Of a stretch of DNA of 52,083 nucleotides, positions 15,846-23,718 are shown piece by piece. Within the stretch, counting starts at the first letter, position 1. Each line of letters starts with the position of its first letter. The translations under genes and the position numbers were made by a program. The notes under the pieces were generated by a model. That model saw nothing but the letters and a program-made list of their open reading frames with translations, was not told the DNA's origin and made no database searches. This DNA comes from Collinsella sp. AF08-23 (GTDB lineage: Bacteria > Actinomycetota > Coriobacteriia > Coriobacteriales > Coriobacteriaceae): contig NZ_QUHV01000013.1 of the NCBI RefSeq assembly GCF_003479805.1, forward strand, positions 13,657 through 65,739. Direction: 5' to 3'.

Positions 15846-17261
15846 CTACCTCACCTCCCCCTGAGCGGCGGGGCGTCCGACGCCGTACGCCACCGTTGCA
15901 GCATCGTCGTCGGGCCAGGCGATGACGGTGAGGTCCGCCTCGGCGAGGACTTTGGTCGCCACGGCAGGGGCACCCTCATCGATAAGGCGGCGGCGCAGTC
16001 CCGCGGAGAGCGCGTGCGCCCACAGGCCCTCGGCCTGCGCCATGGTCTGGGTGGCGGGGGCGTCGGCGAGTAAGCCCTGCGGCGTGTAGCAGATGACCGA
16101 CGAGCTCGTGACGAAGTCGTCGACGGACAGCGGGCTGGAGAACTGCGCGGTGCCGCCGGTGGGCAGGGTGTGGTTGGGCCCTGCCACGTAGTCGCCCAGC
16201 GGCTCGGAACTCCAGGCGCCCACAAAGATCGCGCCCGCGTTGCGGATGGAGCCGACGAGTCCGAGGGCATCGGCGCAGTGGAGTTCGAGGTGCTCGGGGG
16301 CGATGGTATTCACGGCGTCAATCGCGGTCGCGAGATCGGGCGCGATTACGATGGTCCCCTGGTCGGTGAGGGAGGTGCGGGTGATTTCGGCGCGTGGGCT
16401 TTGGGCGAGAAGGACCTCGAGCGCCGCCTCGACACCGCGCGCGAGTTCGGGGCTCTCAGTTACGAGGTAGCACGCCGCCAGCGGATCGTGCTCGGCCTGG
16501 GCCATGAGATCGGCGGCAACCACGGCTGCCTCGGCGCTCGCGTCGGCGAGCACGCAGACCTCGGAGGGGCCCGCGATCATGTCGATGCCCACATCGCCCG
16601 AGACGAGGCGTTTCGCGGCTGCCACGTAGGCGTTGCCCGGCCCCGTGATCTTCTCCACGCGCGGGATGCTCTCGGTGCCGTAGGCGAGGGCGGCGACGGC
16701 CTGGGCTCCGCCCACCAGGTAAATCTCGTCGACGCCGGCGACTTTGGCCGCGGCGAGCGTGGCGGGCGAGATCCCTCCGTCGCGCTGGGGAGGCGTGACC
16801 ATCACGACGCGTTCCACGCCGGCGACCTTGGCGGGAATGGCGTTCATCAGCACGGTCGAGGGGTACTGGGCGCGTCCGCCGGGGACGTAGATGCCGGCGG
16901 CGCGCACGGGCGTCACCTGCACGCCGAGCAGCGTGCCGTCCGCGCGCGTGGTGAACCATGACTGGCGGACCTGGCGCTGGTGGAAGTCGCGGATCTGCGC
17001 GGCGGCCTTCTCGAGGGCGGCGATGAGGGATGCACCCACCTGCTCGAGGGCGGTGTCGATGCGTTCCTGCGGCACGCGGAAGTCGGTGAGGTCGACACCA
17101 TCGAACTCGGCGGCGTACCGACGCAGGGCGGCGTCGCCCTCCGCACGCACAGTGTCGATGATGTTCGCGGCAGCTTGGGTGATCTTTGCCGAGACGGCGC
17201 CCTCGCGCCCAAGGTTGGATACGGTGAGACGCTCGCCGGGGAGCAGGATGACGGTGTTCAT
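15846..17261 (-). CDS. hisD: Histidinol dehydrogenase
   Basis: This zinc enzyme oxidises histidinol to histidine in the last two steps. The 471 residues include an N-terminal region with QIRDFHQRQVRQSW, the signature GIYVPGGRAQYPSTVLM, the GPSEVCVLAD loop, and the zinc/catalytic region with APEHLELH and AGPNHTLPTGGTA. The length is slightly above the usual 430 because of a longer C-terminus. AGAAAGG precedes the ATG. A 108-base gap separates it from the hisZG fusion gene upstream. Confidence 0.96.
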   Translation of the reverse strand: MNTVILLPGERLTVSNLGREGAVSAKITQAAANIIDTVRAEGDAALRRYAAEFDGVDLTDFRVPQERIDTALEQVGASLIAALEKAAAQIRDFHQRQVRQSWFTTRADGTLLGVQVTPVRAAGIYVPGGRAQYPSTVLMNAIPAKVAGVERVVMVTPPQRDGGISPATLAAAKVAGVDEIYLVGGAQAVAALAYGTESIPRVEKITGPGNAYVAAAKRLVSGDVGIDMIAGPSEVCVLADASAEAAVVAADLMAQAEHDPLAACYLVTESPELARGVEAALEVLLAQSPRAEITRTSLTDQGTIVIAPDLATAIDAVNTIAPEHLELHCADALGLVGSIRNAGAIFVGAWSSEPLGDYVAGPNHTLPTGGTAQFSSPLSVDDFVTSSSVICYTPQGLLADAPATQTMAQAEGLWAHALSAGLRRRLIDEGAPAVATKVLAEADLTVIAWPDDDAATVAYGVGRPAAQGEVR

Positions 17262-17369
17262 ATGCGGGCCTTTCTGGGGCTGGAGCGCGGAGGGGCCCGA
17301 TGGGCCGATGCTCCGAGTCGATGGGGGAGGGGTGGGAACTCAGCGTGCGTATCGAGCGTGTTGACGGCC

Positions 17370-19139
17370 TTAATGCGCGTCGTCGCAGGCGCTCTCGTCG
17401 CGCCAGGCAGCGAGACGCCGGGCGAGCTCACGCACACGCGGGTCGAGTCGTGCGCGGCCGGGATTCGCGAAGAAGCGTGCGGTGCAGGTCATGAGTTCGC
17501 CGGTGATCACGAGGTCGTTCTCGCGCAGGGTCGTACCGGTGGCGGTGATGTCGACGATGCGATCGGCGAGCCCCACGATGGGACCGAGCTCGATATTACC
17601 GTGCAAGGCCACCACCTCGGCATTCACGCCGCGTTCCTCGTACCAGGCGCTCGCGATGCGCGGGTACTTGGTTGCCACGCGTAGGCATCCGCGCCGGGCA
17701 TAGGAGCGCTTGGTCGCTTCGGCGCGTCCCGCTGGTTCGGCTTCGATGAATCGGCAGGCTCCATACGCCAAATCGACGAGTTGCAGCAGGTCGAGGTCCG
17801 CCTCGATGAGCGAGTCGCGTCCGCAGATGCCGCAGTCGGTCCCTCCGAGCGCGACGAAGGCGGGGGCGTCCGTGGCACGCACGATGACGAGCTCGACCGG
17901 GCCGATCGCGCCCTCGCCCTCGCGCGTATCGCGCGTGCGTATGATCAGGTGACGTCCGGGGTTGCGCAGCCCGCTCGCGTCGATGCCGACGGCTTCGAGT
18001 GCGGCGATGGTGTCGTCCTTCAACGAGCCCTTGGGCACGGCGATGCGCAGGGGCGCCTGCTCGTCGTCCGTCTCGGATGCGTTGGGACCCGTGGTGGCGG
18101 CAGAGTCGGGGCGCGCGGCGTCTGCCGATCCACCCACGCGGATATCGCTGCACGGCGCCTGCTCGGCTTGTGCCTCCAACACCTCGGTGAGGCGTTCGAG
18201 TGAGAACGCGAAACCCGCGGCTGCCGCACCCAGCTCAAGGGCGGCGTCGAGCACCGCGTCGTAACGGCCACCCGACCCCACGGGATCGGCGAGGTCGCCT
18301 GCGTAGGCTTTGAGCACCAGCCCGGTGTAGTAGCCAAACGAGCTCATGAGGGAGAAATCGAAGGAGAGGTGGCTCGCCAGCTCGGCGTTGCGCGAGGTCA
18401 GGCGCTGGACGAGCGATCGCAGCTCCGTCGTCGTGGAGGTGGTGGAGCCGGCGGCGCGCAATAGGGCGTCAACACGGTCGAGCGCCTCGGGGCCACCCGT
18501 GATGCGGGGCAGCTCGCGCATGGCGCACTGGAGCGCGACGGGTAGGTCGCTCGTGGCGGCGAGCTCGTCAAGGTCGATGTAGTTGTTGGCGTGGACGAGC
18601 GCGAGCGCCTCGTTGGCGAGTGCCTCATCGACGCCGAGCTCGAGGAGGGCCTGATAGGGAACGACGCTGCCGCAGACGAGCTGCCAAGAATTGAGCCCCA
18701 GGTCATCGAGTGCTTCGGCGGCGATGAGGGTCATCTCGGCGTCCGCGGCGTCCCCGCCCTCGCCTACGAGTTCATACCCGAGTTGGGTGAATTGGCGCGC
18801 CCGTGCGGTGCCGCGGGGCTGCTGACGCACGACGGGGGCCTCGTAGCGCAGGCGCAGCGGCAGGTCACGCTCGCTCATGCGCGCGGCGATGGCGCGGACC
18901 ACCGAGGTCGTGTTGTCCGGTCGCACGGCGAGTAGGGCGCCGTTGTCGTCGAAGAGATTGAACGGTGCATCGGAACTCCAGGCGTTGGCTTCGCCGACGC
19001 TCGCCGATTCGATGAGGGGCGTTTCGATGGGGCGGTAGCCATGGTGCACGAGGCGGGCCTTCACCGTCGCGACGATATGCTCGCGCATCTCCGCCTCGTC
19101 GGGCAGGATATCTCTGAATCCGCGCGGTGTCGTTGCCAT
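17370..19139 (-). CDS. hisZG: ATP phosphoribosyltransferase: HisZ regulatory domain fused to HisG catalytic domain
   Basis: HisG performs the first, feedback-controlled step of histidine synthesis. Bacteria with short HisG normally need a separate HisZ protein, a histidyl-tRNA-synthetase paralogue. Here both are one 589-residue chain. Residues 1 to about 325 are HisZ-like (TPRGFRDILPDEA opening, VRPDNTTSVVRA, FTQLGYELVG, SGGRYDAVL). Residues 325-363 are a linker rich in A, S, D and T. From L364 the short HisG begins (LRIAVPKGSLKDDTI), with GICGRDSL and the phosphoribosyl loop DITATGTTLREN. There is no stop or start signal at the junction. First gene of the operon; GAGAGAGGGA precedes its ATG. 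Confidence 0.95.
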   Translation of the reverse strand: MATTPRGFRDILPDEAEMREHIVATVKARLVHHGYRPIETPLIESASVGEANAWSSDAPFNLFDDNGALLAVRPDNTTSVVRAIAARMSERDLPLRLRYEAPVVRQQPRGTARARQFTQLGYELVGEGGDAADAEMTLIAAEALDDLGLNSWQLVCGSVVPYQALLELGVDEALANEALALVHANNYIDLDELAATSDLPVALQCAMRELPRITGGPEALDRVDALLRAAGSTTSTTTELRSLVQRLTSRNAELASHLSFDFSLMSSFGYYTGLVLKAYAGDLADPVGSGGRYDAVLDAALELGAAAAGFAFSLERLTEVLEAQAEQAPCSDIRVGGSADAARPDSAATTGPNASETDDEQAPLRIAVPKGSLKDDTIAALEAVGIDASGLRNPGRHLIIRTRDTREGEGAIGPVELVIVRATDAPAFVALGGTDCGICGRDSLIEADLDLLQLVDLAYGACRFIEAEPAGRAEATKRSYARRGCLRVATKYPRIASAWYEERGVNAEVVALHGNIELGPIVGLADRIVDITATGTTLRENDLVITGELMTCTARFFANPGRARLDPRVRELARRLAAWRDESACDDAH

Positions 19140-19459
19140 ACCGTCCCTCTCTCATCATATGGGTGTCTGTTGTCTTCGTGCGGACACTTTAGCATGATGG
19201 AGTGCGCGAGAGAGCGCTGCACCCAACTCTTAACATGCAAATTGGTGCAATTGGGGACGGGTGCAAAATCCACCATAAAATGTACCATGGGGGCCTAGGC
19301 GAACGCCTCGCAGTGGAAATCCGCTGCATAATGCTCCATGACGCCCACGACGACCCGGATCGCCCTCGTATGCCGCTACAATACGAGCGGTTCAAATCAC
19401 GTCATATCGAACGGCGCGTCTCAAACGCGTCGCCACGTCAGAAAAGGACGCACGCGCCC
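19140..19459. promoter_or_regulatory. Divergent intergenic region between hisZG and prfC
   Basis: This 320-base stretch holds the start signals of both operons. It contains a small perfect inverted repeat, AATTG GTG CAATT (19240-19252), overlapping a near-repeat of the TGCAATTGGG type; this could be an operator for the his operon. I found no T-box features and no his leader peptide. Confidence 0.3.
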
Positions 19460-21073
19460 ATGGCATCTTACGCCCCGCAGATTTCCTCCCGTCGCACGTT
19501 CGCGATCATCTCGCACCCCGACGCCGGCAAGACCACCCTCACCGAGAAGCTCCTGCTCTACACCGGCCAGGTTCAGAGTGCCGGCTCGGTCAAGGGCAAG
19601 CAGAATTCCCGTCATGCCGTCTCCGACTGGATGGACATCGAGAAGCAGCGCGGCATCTCCGTTACCTCCTCGGTGCTGCAGTTCACCTATGGCGGCTGCT
19701 GCGTGAACATCCTCGACACTCCCGGCCACCAGGACTTCTCCGAGGACACGTATCGTACGCTCATGGCCGCCGACGCCGCGGTCATGGTCATCGACGGCGC
19801 CAAGGGCGTCGAGGCCCAGACCAAGAAGCTCTTCCGCGTCTGCGCCATGCGCGGCATCCCGATCTTCACGTTCGTGAACAAGATGGACCGCGAGACGCGC
19901 GACCCGTTCGACCTCATGGAGGAGGTCGAGAACGTGCTCGGCATCCGCACGTACCCCATGAACTGGCCCATCGGCAACGGCCGCGATTTCCGCGGCGTGT
20001 TCGACCGCGCGAGCCGCCATGTCCTTGCCTTCGAGGGCGACGGTCGCGCCAACGGCACTAAGAAGGTGGACGAGGTCGAGGCCACGCTCGGCGACGCCGC
20101 GCTGACCGAGCTCATCGGCGAGCACAACCACAACAACCTGATGGACGATATCGAGCTACTCGACGGCGCCGACTCCGAGTTCGATCTCGATGCGGTGCTC
20201 ACCGGCAAGCTCTCGCCCGTGTTCTTCGGCTCGGCACTCACCAACTTCGGCGTGGAGCCCTTCCTCAAGGACTTCCTGCGCCTGGCTCCCGGCCCCGGTG
20301 CGCACACCGACGCGCTCACCGGCGAGCCCGTGGAGCCCACGCGGGAGGACTTCTCCGGCTTCGTCTTCAAGATTCAGGCGAACATGGACAAGAACCATCG
20401 CGACCGCATCGCCTTTGTGCGCATCTGCTCGGGCAAGTTCGAGCGTGGCATGGAGGCCATGCACGTGCAGGGCGGCCGCAAGATCAAGCTGGCCACGGGC
20501 ACGACCATGATGGCCGACGACCGCGCCATCGTGGACGAGGCGTACGCGGGCGACATCGTCGGCCTGTTCGACCCCGGCATCTTCTCCATCGGCGACACCA
20601 TCTGCACGGGCAAGAAGCCGGTGCAGTTCGCTGGCATCCCCACGTTCGCGCCCGAGCTCTTCGCGCGCGTCACGCAGGTGGACACCTTGAAGCGCAAGCA
20701 GTTCGTCAAGGGCATGGAGCAGCTCGCACAGGAGGGCGCCATCCAGATTTTCCGCGAGCTCGGCGCCGGCATGGAGTCGGTCATCGTGGGCGTGGTGGGC
20801 ACCCTGCAGTTCGAGGTGCTCGAGCAGCGCCTCAAGAGTGAGTACCACGTCGAGGTGCGCCGCCAGCCGCTGCCCTACACCGCGCTGCGCTGGATCGCCA
20901 ACGAGCCCGACACCATCGACATCCCCGCGCTTTCGCTTACGCGCGACACTCTGCGCGTGGAGAACATGCGTGGCGACAAACTGCTGCTGTTCACGAGCGA
21001 GTGGAACATCGATTGGGCGACCGAGCACAACCCGGATCTCAAGCTGTCCGAGTTCGGCAACGTGGAGTTTTAA
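19460..21073 (+). CDS. prfC: Peptide chain release factor 3
   Basis: RF3 is a GTPase that removes RF1 and RF2 from the ribosome after termination. The start is the ATG at 19460 with GAAAAGGA upstream; the frame is open further upstream but without signals. It has 537 residues, matching the family. GTPase motifs: SHPDAGKTT (G1), the RGISVTS switch (G2), DTPGHQDF (G3), NKMDRE (G4) and GSALTNFG (G5). Two beta-barrel domains follow, with FSGFVFKIQANMDKNHRDR and the C-terminal VVGTLQFEVLEQRL block. Monocistronic and divergent from the his operon; a degenerate repeat array begins right after the stop codon. Confidence 0.96.
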   Translation: MASYAPQISSRRTFAIISHPDAGKTTLTEKLLLYTGQVQSAGSVKGKQNSRHAVSDWMDIEKQRGISVTSSVLQFTYGGCCVNILDTPGHQDFSEDTYRTLMAADAAVMVIDGAKGVEAQTKKLFRVCAMRGIPIFTFVNKMDRETRDPFDLMEEVENVLGIRTYPMNWPIGNGRDFRGVFDRASRHVLAFEGDGRANGTKKVDEVEATLGDAALTELIGEHNHNNLMDDIELLDGADSEFDLDAVLTGKLSPVFFGSALTNFGVEPFLKDFLRLAPGPGAHTDALTGEPVEPTREDFSGFVFKIQANMDKNHRDRIAFVRICSGKFERGMEAMHVQGGRKIKLATGTTMMADDRAIVDEAYAGDIVGLFDPGIFSIGDTICTGKKPVQFAGIPTFAPELFARVTQVDTLKRKQFVKGMEQLAQEGAIQIFRELGAGMESVIVGVVGTLQFEVLEQRLKSEYHVEVRRQPLPYTALRWIANEPDTIDIPALSLTRDTLRVENMRGDKLLLFTSEWNIDWATEHNPDLKLSEFGNVEF

Positions 21074-21094
21074 ACACATGGCCCAATGCATGCC

Positions 21095-21310
21095 AGGGCA
21101 CGCATTGGGCGCGCTGGGGCGTGTGCTGGGCATGTCGGGATGCGCATCGGGCGTGCTGAGGACGTATCGGGCATGCCGGTGCGCGTGTTAGGCATGCCGG
21201 GATGTGCATCGGGCATGCCGGTGCGCGCGTTGGGCATGCCGGGGCACGTATCCGGCACGCTGATGTGTGTTGGGCATGCCGGGGCACGTATTGGGCATAC
21301 CGGGGTGCTT
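21095..21310. repeat. Degenerate 21-bp tandem repeat array after prfC (about 10 units)
   Basis: About ten head-to-tail units of 19-21 bp follow the prfC stop codon. Each is built on a core like GGGCATGCCG-GGGCACGTATT, with many transitions between units. Most units keep the 21-bp phase, so translation in any frame gives a seven-residue periodicity. No ribosome-binding site or gene context supports coding. Confidence 0.8.
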
Positions 21311-21319
21311 AAATACGCT

Positions 21320-21480
21320 AAATGAGGGGTCATTAAATAAAATGTGCGGGGTTTAATTAGGGGCAGTCGCGTAGACGGTCAAATTCTTTGAATGCAACCT
21401 GCGGTTTTGTGATCAAAAAGCCGCGTATATCTTGGGAGCCGTGTTAAACCCCACACATTTTAATTAATAACCCCTCATTT
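21320..21480. mobile_element. 161-bp palindromic element with 37-bp inverted ends (MITE candidate)
   Basis: Positions 21320-21356 and 21444-21480 are inverted copies with 34 of 37 bases identical. They start AAATGAGGGG and end GGGGTTTAA. The 87-bp centre contains a 24-bp imperfect palindrome around TGATCA. The DNA is much more AT-rich than its surroundings. There is no coding capacity. This is the layout of a miniature inverted-repeat element or a large extragenic palindrome; a clear target-site duplication was not seen. Confidence 0.55.
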
Positions 21481-21512
21481 CATTTAAAGGGGATGTGGGG
21501 ACGCGTGCTGCT

Positions 21513-21603
21513 TGCCAAATGGCTTGGCGCGGGCCGCGCGAATCGAGCAATGGAGAGCCTGGTGTGGGGCGTGCCAAACGGCTTGGCGCGGGCCGCGCGA
21601 ATC
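21513..21603. repeat. Two 32-bp direct repeats
   Basis: Positions 21513-21544 and 21572-21603 are direct copies differing at one base (TGCCAAATGG against TGCCAAACGG at the start). They are 59 bp apart, so they are out of phase for protein coding. The rest of 21487-21740 holds no recognisable gene. Confidence 0.8.
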
Positions 21604-21759
21604 ATGCTGTGGAAGGCTGGGCGCGAGTTGCGCATCGGCATGCTCGGTCGCGATGGACTTTCCAACAAGCAGTAGGGGCGCGTTCGTTGTGGGCTGGGCG
21701 GTTTGGCGCGGTGGGCACGAGCTGGGGCTGGAGGCTCGAGCTCGGGTTAGCGTCTACAT

Positions 21760-21885
21760 TTACATAAGGAGCGCGGCTGCCATGGCGATTACCACGGAGG
21801 GCAGCATGTTGGCCACGCGGAAGGTCTTGCCCCAGATGAGGTCGACGCCAACGCAGAAGATGAGAATCGATCCCGTCGACGCCGT
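21760..21885 (-). pseudogene. Detached 3' end of a DUF554 gene
   Basis: The minus strand encodes about 40 residues (GSILIFCVGVDLIWGKTFRV onward, ending ALLM and TAA). They are nearly identical to the last 40 residues of the intact DUF554 protein at 23719-24435. At DNA level 21771-21874 and 23730-23833 match at 101 of 104 bases in the same orientation. The fragment has no start of its own; the open frame extends into unrelated sequence antisense to the XRE regulator gene. It marks one border of an inserted cassette. Confidence 0.85.
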
Positions 21886-21949
21886 TATCGTTTGGACGGT
21901 CGGCGCATCAGTGGCGTCCTGTATTTCTAGGAAGAGGCGAAGCATCGTC

Positions 21950-22171
21950 CTATTCCATATTTTCGAATAGCTTTGAGAGGGATATATCGAAGCCTTTTGC
22001 GATTTTATTGATGTTGTTAAGCGTGACATTTCGTCTTCCGGTTTCAATTGAAGCGAAATACGAACGGTCCATTCCTATTTTATGGGCAAACGCCTCTTGG
22101 CTGATGCCGGTCATTGCGCGCAGTTCTTTGCAGCGGATTCCAAACGCAATCTGTAAGGTGTTCTTCTTCAT
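21950..22171 (-). CDS. Small XRE-family transcriptional regulator
   Basis: A 73-residue protein that is almost entirely one helix-turn-helix domain: CKELRAMTGISQEAFAHKIG, then the recognition helix region MDRSYFASIETGRRN, ending NINKIAKGFDISLSKLFE. It resembles the short Cro/C-type regulators found with mobile genes and restriction systems. No good ribosome-binding site is visible; an inverted repeat (22191-22221) sits 20 bases upstream of the start. It is divergent from the lipoprotein gene, so it probably represses both itself and that gene. Its base composition is lower in GC than the core genes nearby. Confidence 0.85.
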   Translation of the reverse strand: MKKNTLQIAFGIRCKELRAMTGISQEAFAHKIGMDRSYFASIETGRRNVTLNNINKIAKGFDISLSKLFENME

Positions 22172-22190
22172 ACATCAAGAATGGAAGAAC

Positions 22191-22253
22191 GTTGTATATT
22201 AACCAACGGACTATATACAACATTGAATATAATTACTGTTGTGCAAATACAAC
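22191..22253. promoter_or_regulatory. Operator-promoter region between XRE regulator and lipoprotein
   Basis: GTTGTATAT (22191-22199) and ATATACAAC (22213-22221) form a perfect 9-bp inverted repeat with a 13-bp spacer. A second inverted repeat, GTTGT-N6-ACAAC, lies at 22238-22253. A perfect TATAAT (22228-22233) falls between the two, on the strand of the lipoprotein gene. The arrangement suggests repressor sites flanking a promoter. Confidence 0.6.
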
Positions 22254-22271
22254 ATCGGAGATGGGAGACCA

Positions 22272-23540
22272 GTGTCTGATCAAAGAATGATGTCGCGAAG
22301 GGCGCTTTTGGGTTGTTCGCTATTGGCGCCGCTCGGATTACTCGGCTGTTCTAATGGGGGCACTAAGGGGAGCGTCGATGAGGGAAATCAAGGGGACAAA
22401 GTTTCGCAAGATGGTATCCCTGTGAAGGTAGAGGAAATAATAAGAGGAATTTATGACGAGCCGTCAATAGAGACCGATGATGCCGGCAAAAGCTATCTGT
22501 TAGTCAAGTGCTCGGGCGATGGTATCGACGAGGATTGGTGGCTTCGCTTGAACTCTAGCGGAGAGGTATTAAAGACCTTGCCTCGCTCCTATGAAAACGG
22601 CGAGGATGGGTACACGCTTTATGAAGATAATGGGCAAAAGAATAAGACGCATTGTCATGTGGACAAGAGTGCTGATGTGAGCAGCAGGGTTCTACACGAT
22701 TTCAACGGAACCTATCTGGTTCTAGAAGAGCATTCGGGTTTCGATGATGTGGGCGGCTATTTCGGACTCGTCAATAAGGAGGGCGAATGGCTTGAAGGGT
22801 CCCCATTAAGCTGTGGTGACATATTGGAGGGGTCTGCCTGGGGTTTAGAGGTTGGGGTGCTTCCGACTGAGCAGAGCAATCTGACGGGTATCAAGCTCTC
22901 AAATGAGAATGGGGAGAGCATCTGGCTGTTCTTTGATGTGAAAAGTGGGGAGCTGTCAGCCAGCGCATCGCTATGGAGTTCGGGAATATACACAGTTGGA
23001 AACTCGATCTATTGCCAAATGTATGACGGGCGACATGCGGGAGATTTGTGTTGCCTTGAAGGAGGATCAATTACTTCTTTGGCGACAGACGCTGGAGTGT
23101 TGCTTGACAGCAATGAGCAAGGCTTCTTGACAGATAAAGATGGATTGACGTTCTACTCACTCGGCGGAGAATGGCTCTGGACTTATTCGGAGCGCGAAGT
23201 CGGAGATGCGTTCATAAAAGATGATTGTGTGATAGTCCAGGCCAAGGGTGCCAATGGCTCAACGTGGTATCTCGTGCGCCTAGGCGCTGGCTCTGGGTCG
23301 CCTGTTGCTGATCCCATTAATTATTACGATGGAAGGGTGGCGGGCAGCGTTGCGTACTTTGATACGGCGGAAGGCGAAATTATCAATTATGAAACCGGAG
23401 AGAGCGTTGTTCAATTTGAGGGGAAGAGCAGTGCAAAGTACCTTGGCGTGGCGGCAGGGATGGTTTGCATGAAGGTCGATGGCGAGTATGTGTTCTATGA
23501 CGGAAAGGGCGATTTAGTTGATCCGAAGTACGTTCAGTAG
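22272..23540 (+). CDS. Predicted secreted lipoprotein of unknown function
   Basis: A 422-residue protein when started at the GTG at 22272, which follows GGAGATGGGAGA. The N-terminus has a twin arginine (SRRALLG), a hydrophobic stretch and a lipobox LLGC with C26 as the lipid-modified cysteine. It is therefore likely exported and anchored to the membrane, possibly by the Tat route. The mature part is acidic and rich in G, S and D, with repeated short strands such as GLVNKEGEW and VFYDGKGD that recall WG-type beta-propeller repeats, but I cannot assign a family. ATGs at 22287 and 22290 are alternative starts. Its GC content is lower than that of neighbouring core genes, which suggests acquisition. 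Confidence 0.75.
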   Translation: MSDQRMMSRRALLGCSLLAPLGLLGCSNGGTKGSVDEGNQGDKVSQDGIPVKVEEIIRGIYDEPSIETDDAGKSYLLVKCSGDGIDEDWWLRLNSSGEVLKTLPRSYENGEDGYTLYEDNGQKNKTHCHVDKSADVSSRVLHDFNGTYLVLEEHSGFDDVGGYFGLVNKEGEWLEGSPLSCGDILEGSAWGLEVGVLPTEQSNLTGIKLSNENGESIWLFFDVKSGELSASASLWSSGIYTVGNSIYCQMYDGRHAGDLCCLEGGSITSLATDAGVLLDSNEQGFLTDKDGLTFYSLGGEWLWTYSEREVGDAFIKDDCVIVQAKGANGSTWYLVRLGAGSGSPVADPINYYDGRVAGSVAYFDTAEGEIINYETGESVVQFEGKSSAKYLGVAAGMVCMKVDGEYVFYDGKGDLVDPKYVQ

Positions 23541-23718
23541 GAAAGACTGCTCGAGAGTGATTGGCGGCAATCAAATACAATGTCGATGTGTCCGGATTGA
23601 ACACTTAGATACGGTTATGACGGGCGCATCGCTTGGCCTGTGAGACGTGAGCGGAATGCGATTTGCGGCGGCGATACTCTGACTTTCATCTTGGGGGAAT
23701 CTGATCGAAATGTAGCGT

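Noticed and set aside
19140..19459. T-box or his leader peptide controlling the his operon
   Set aside because: No T-box core, specifier stem or run of histidine codons is visible.
21095..21310. CRISPR array
   Set aside because: Units are contiguous and degenerate, with no unique spacers between conserved repeats and no cas genes.
21070..21333. A heptapeptide-repeat protein (CPGMPNARTGMPD-like) on the minus strand of the 21-bp array
   Set aside because: The periodicity is a direct result of a 21-bp DNA repeat; all frames look repetitive, and there is no start signal.
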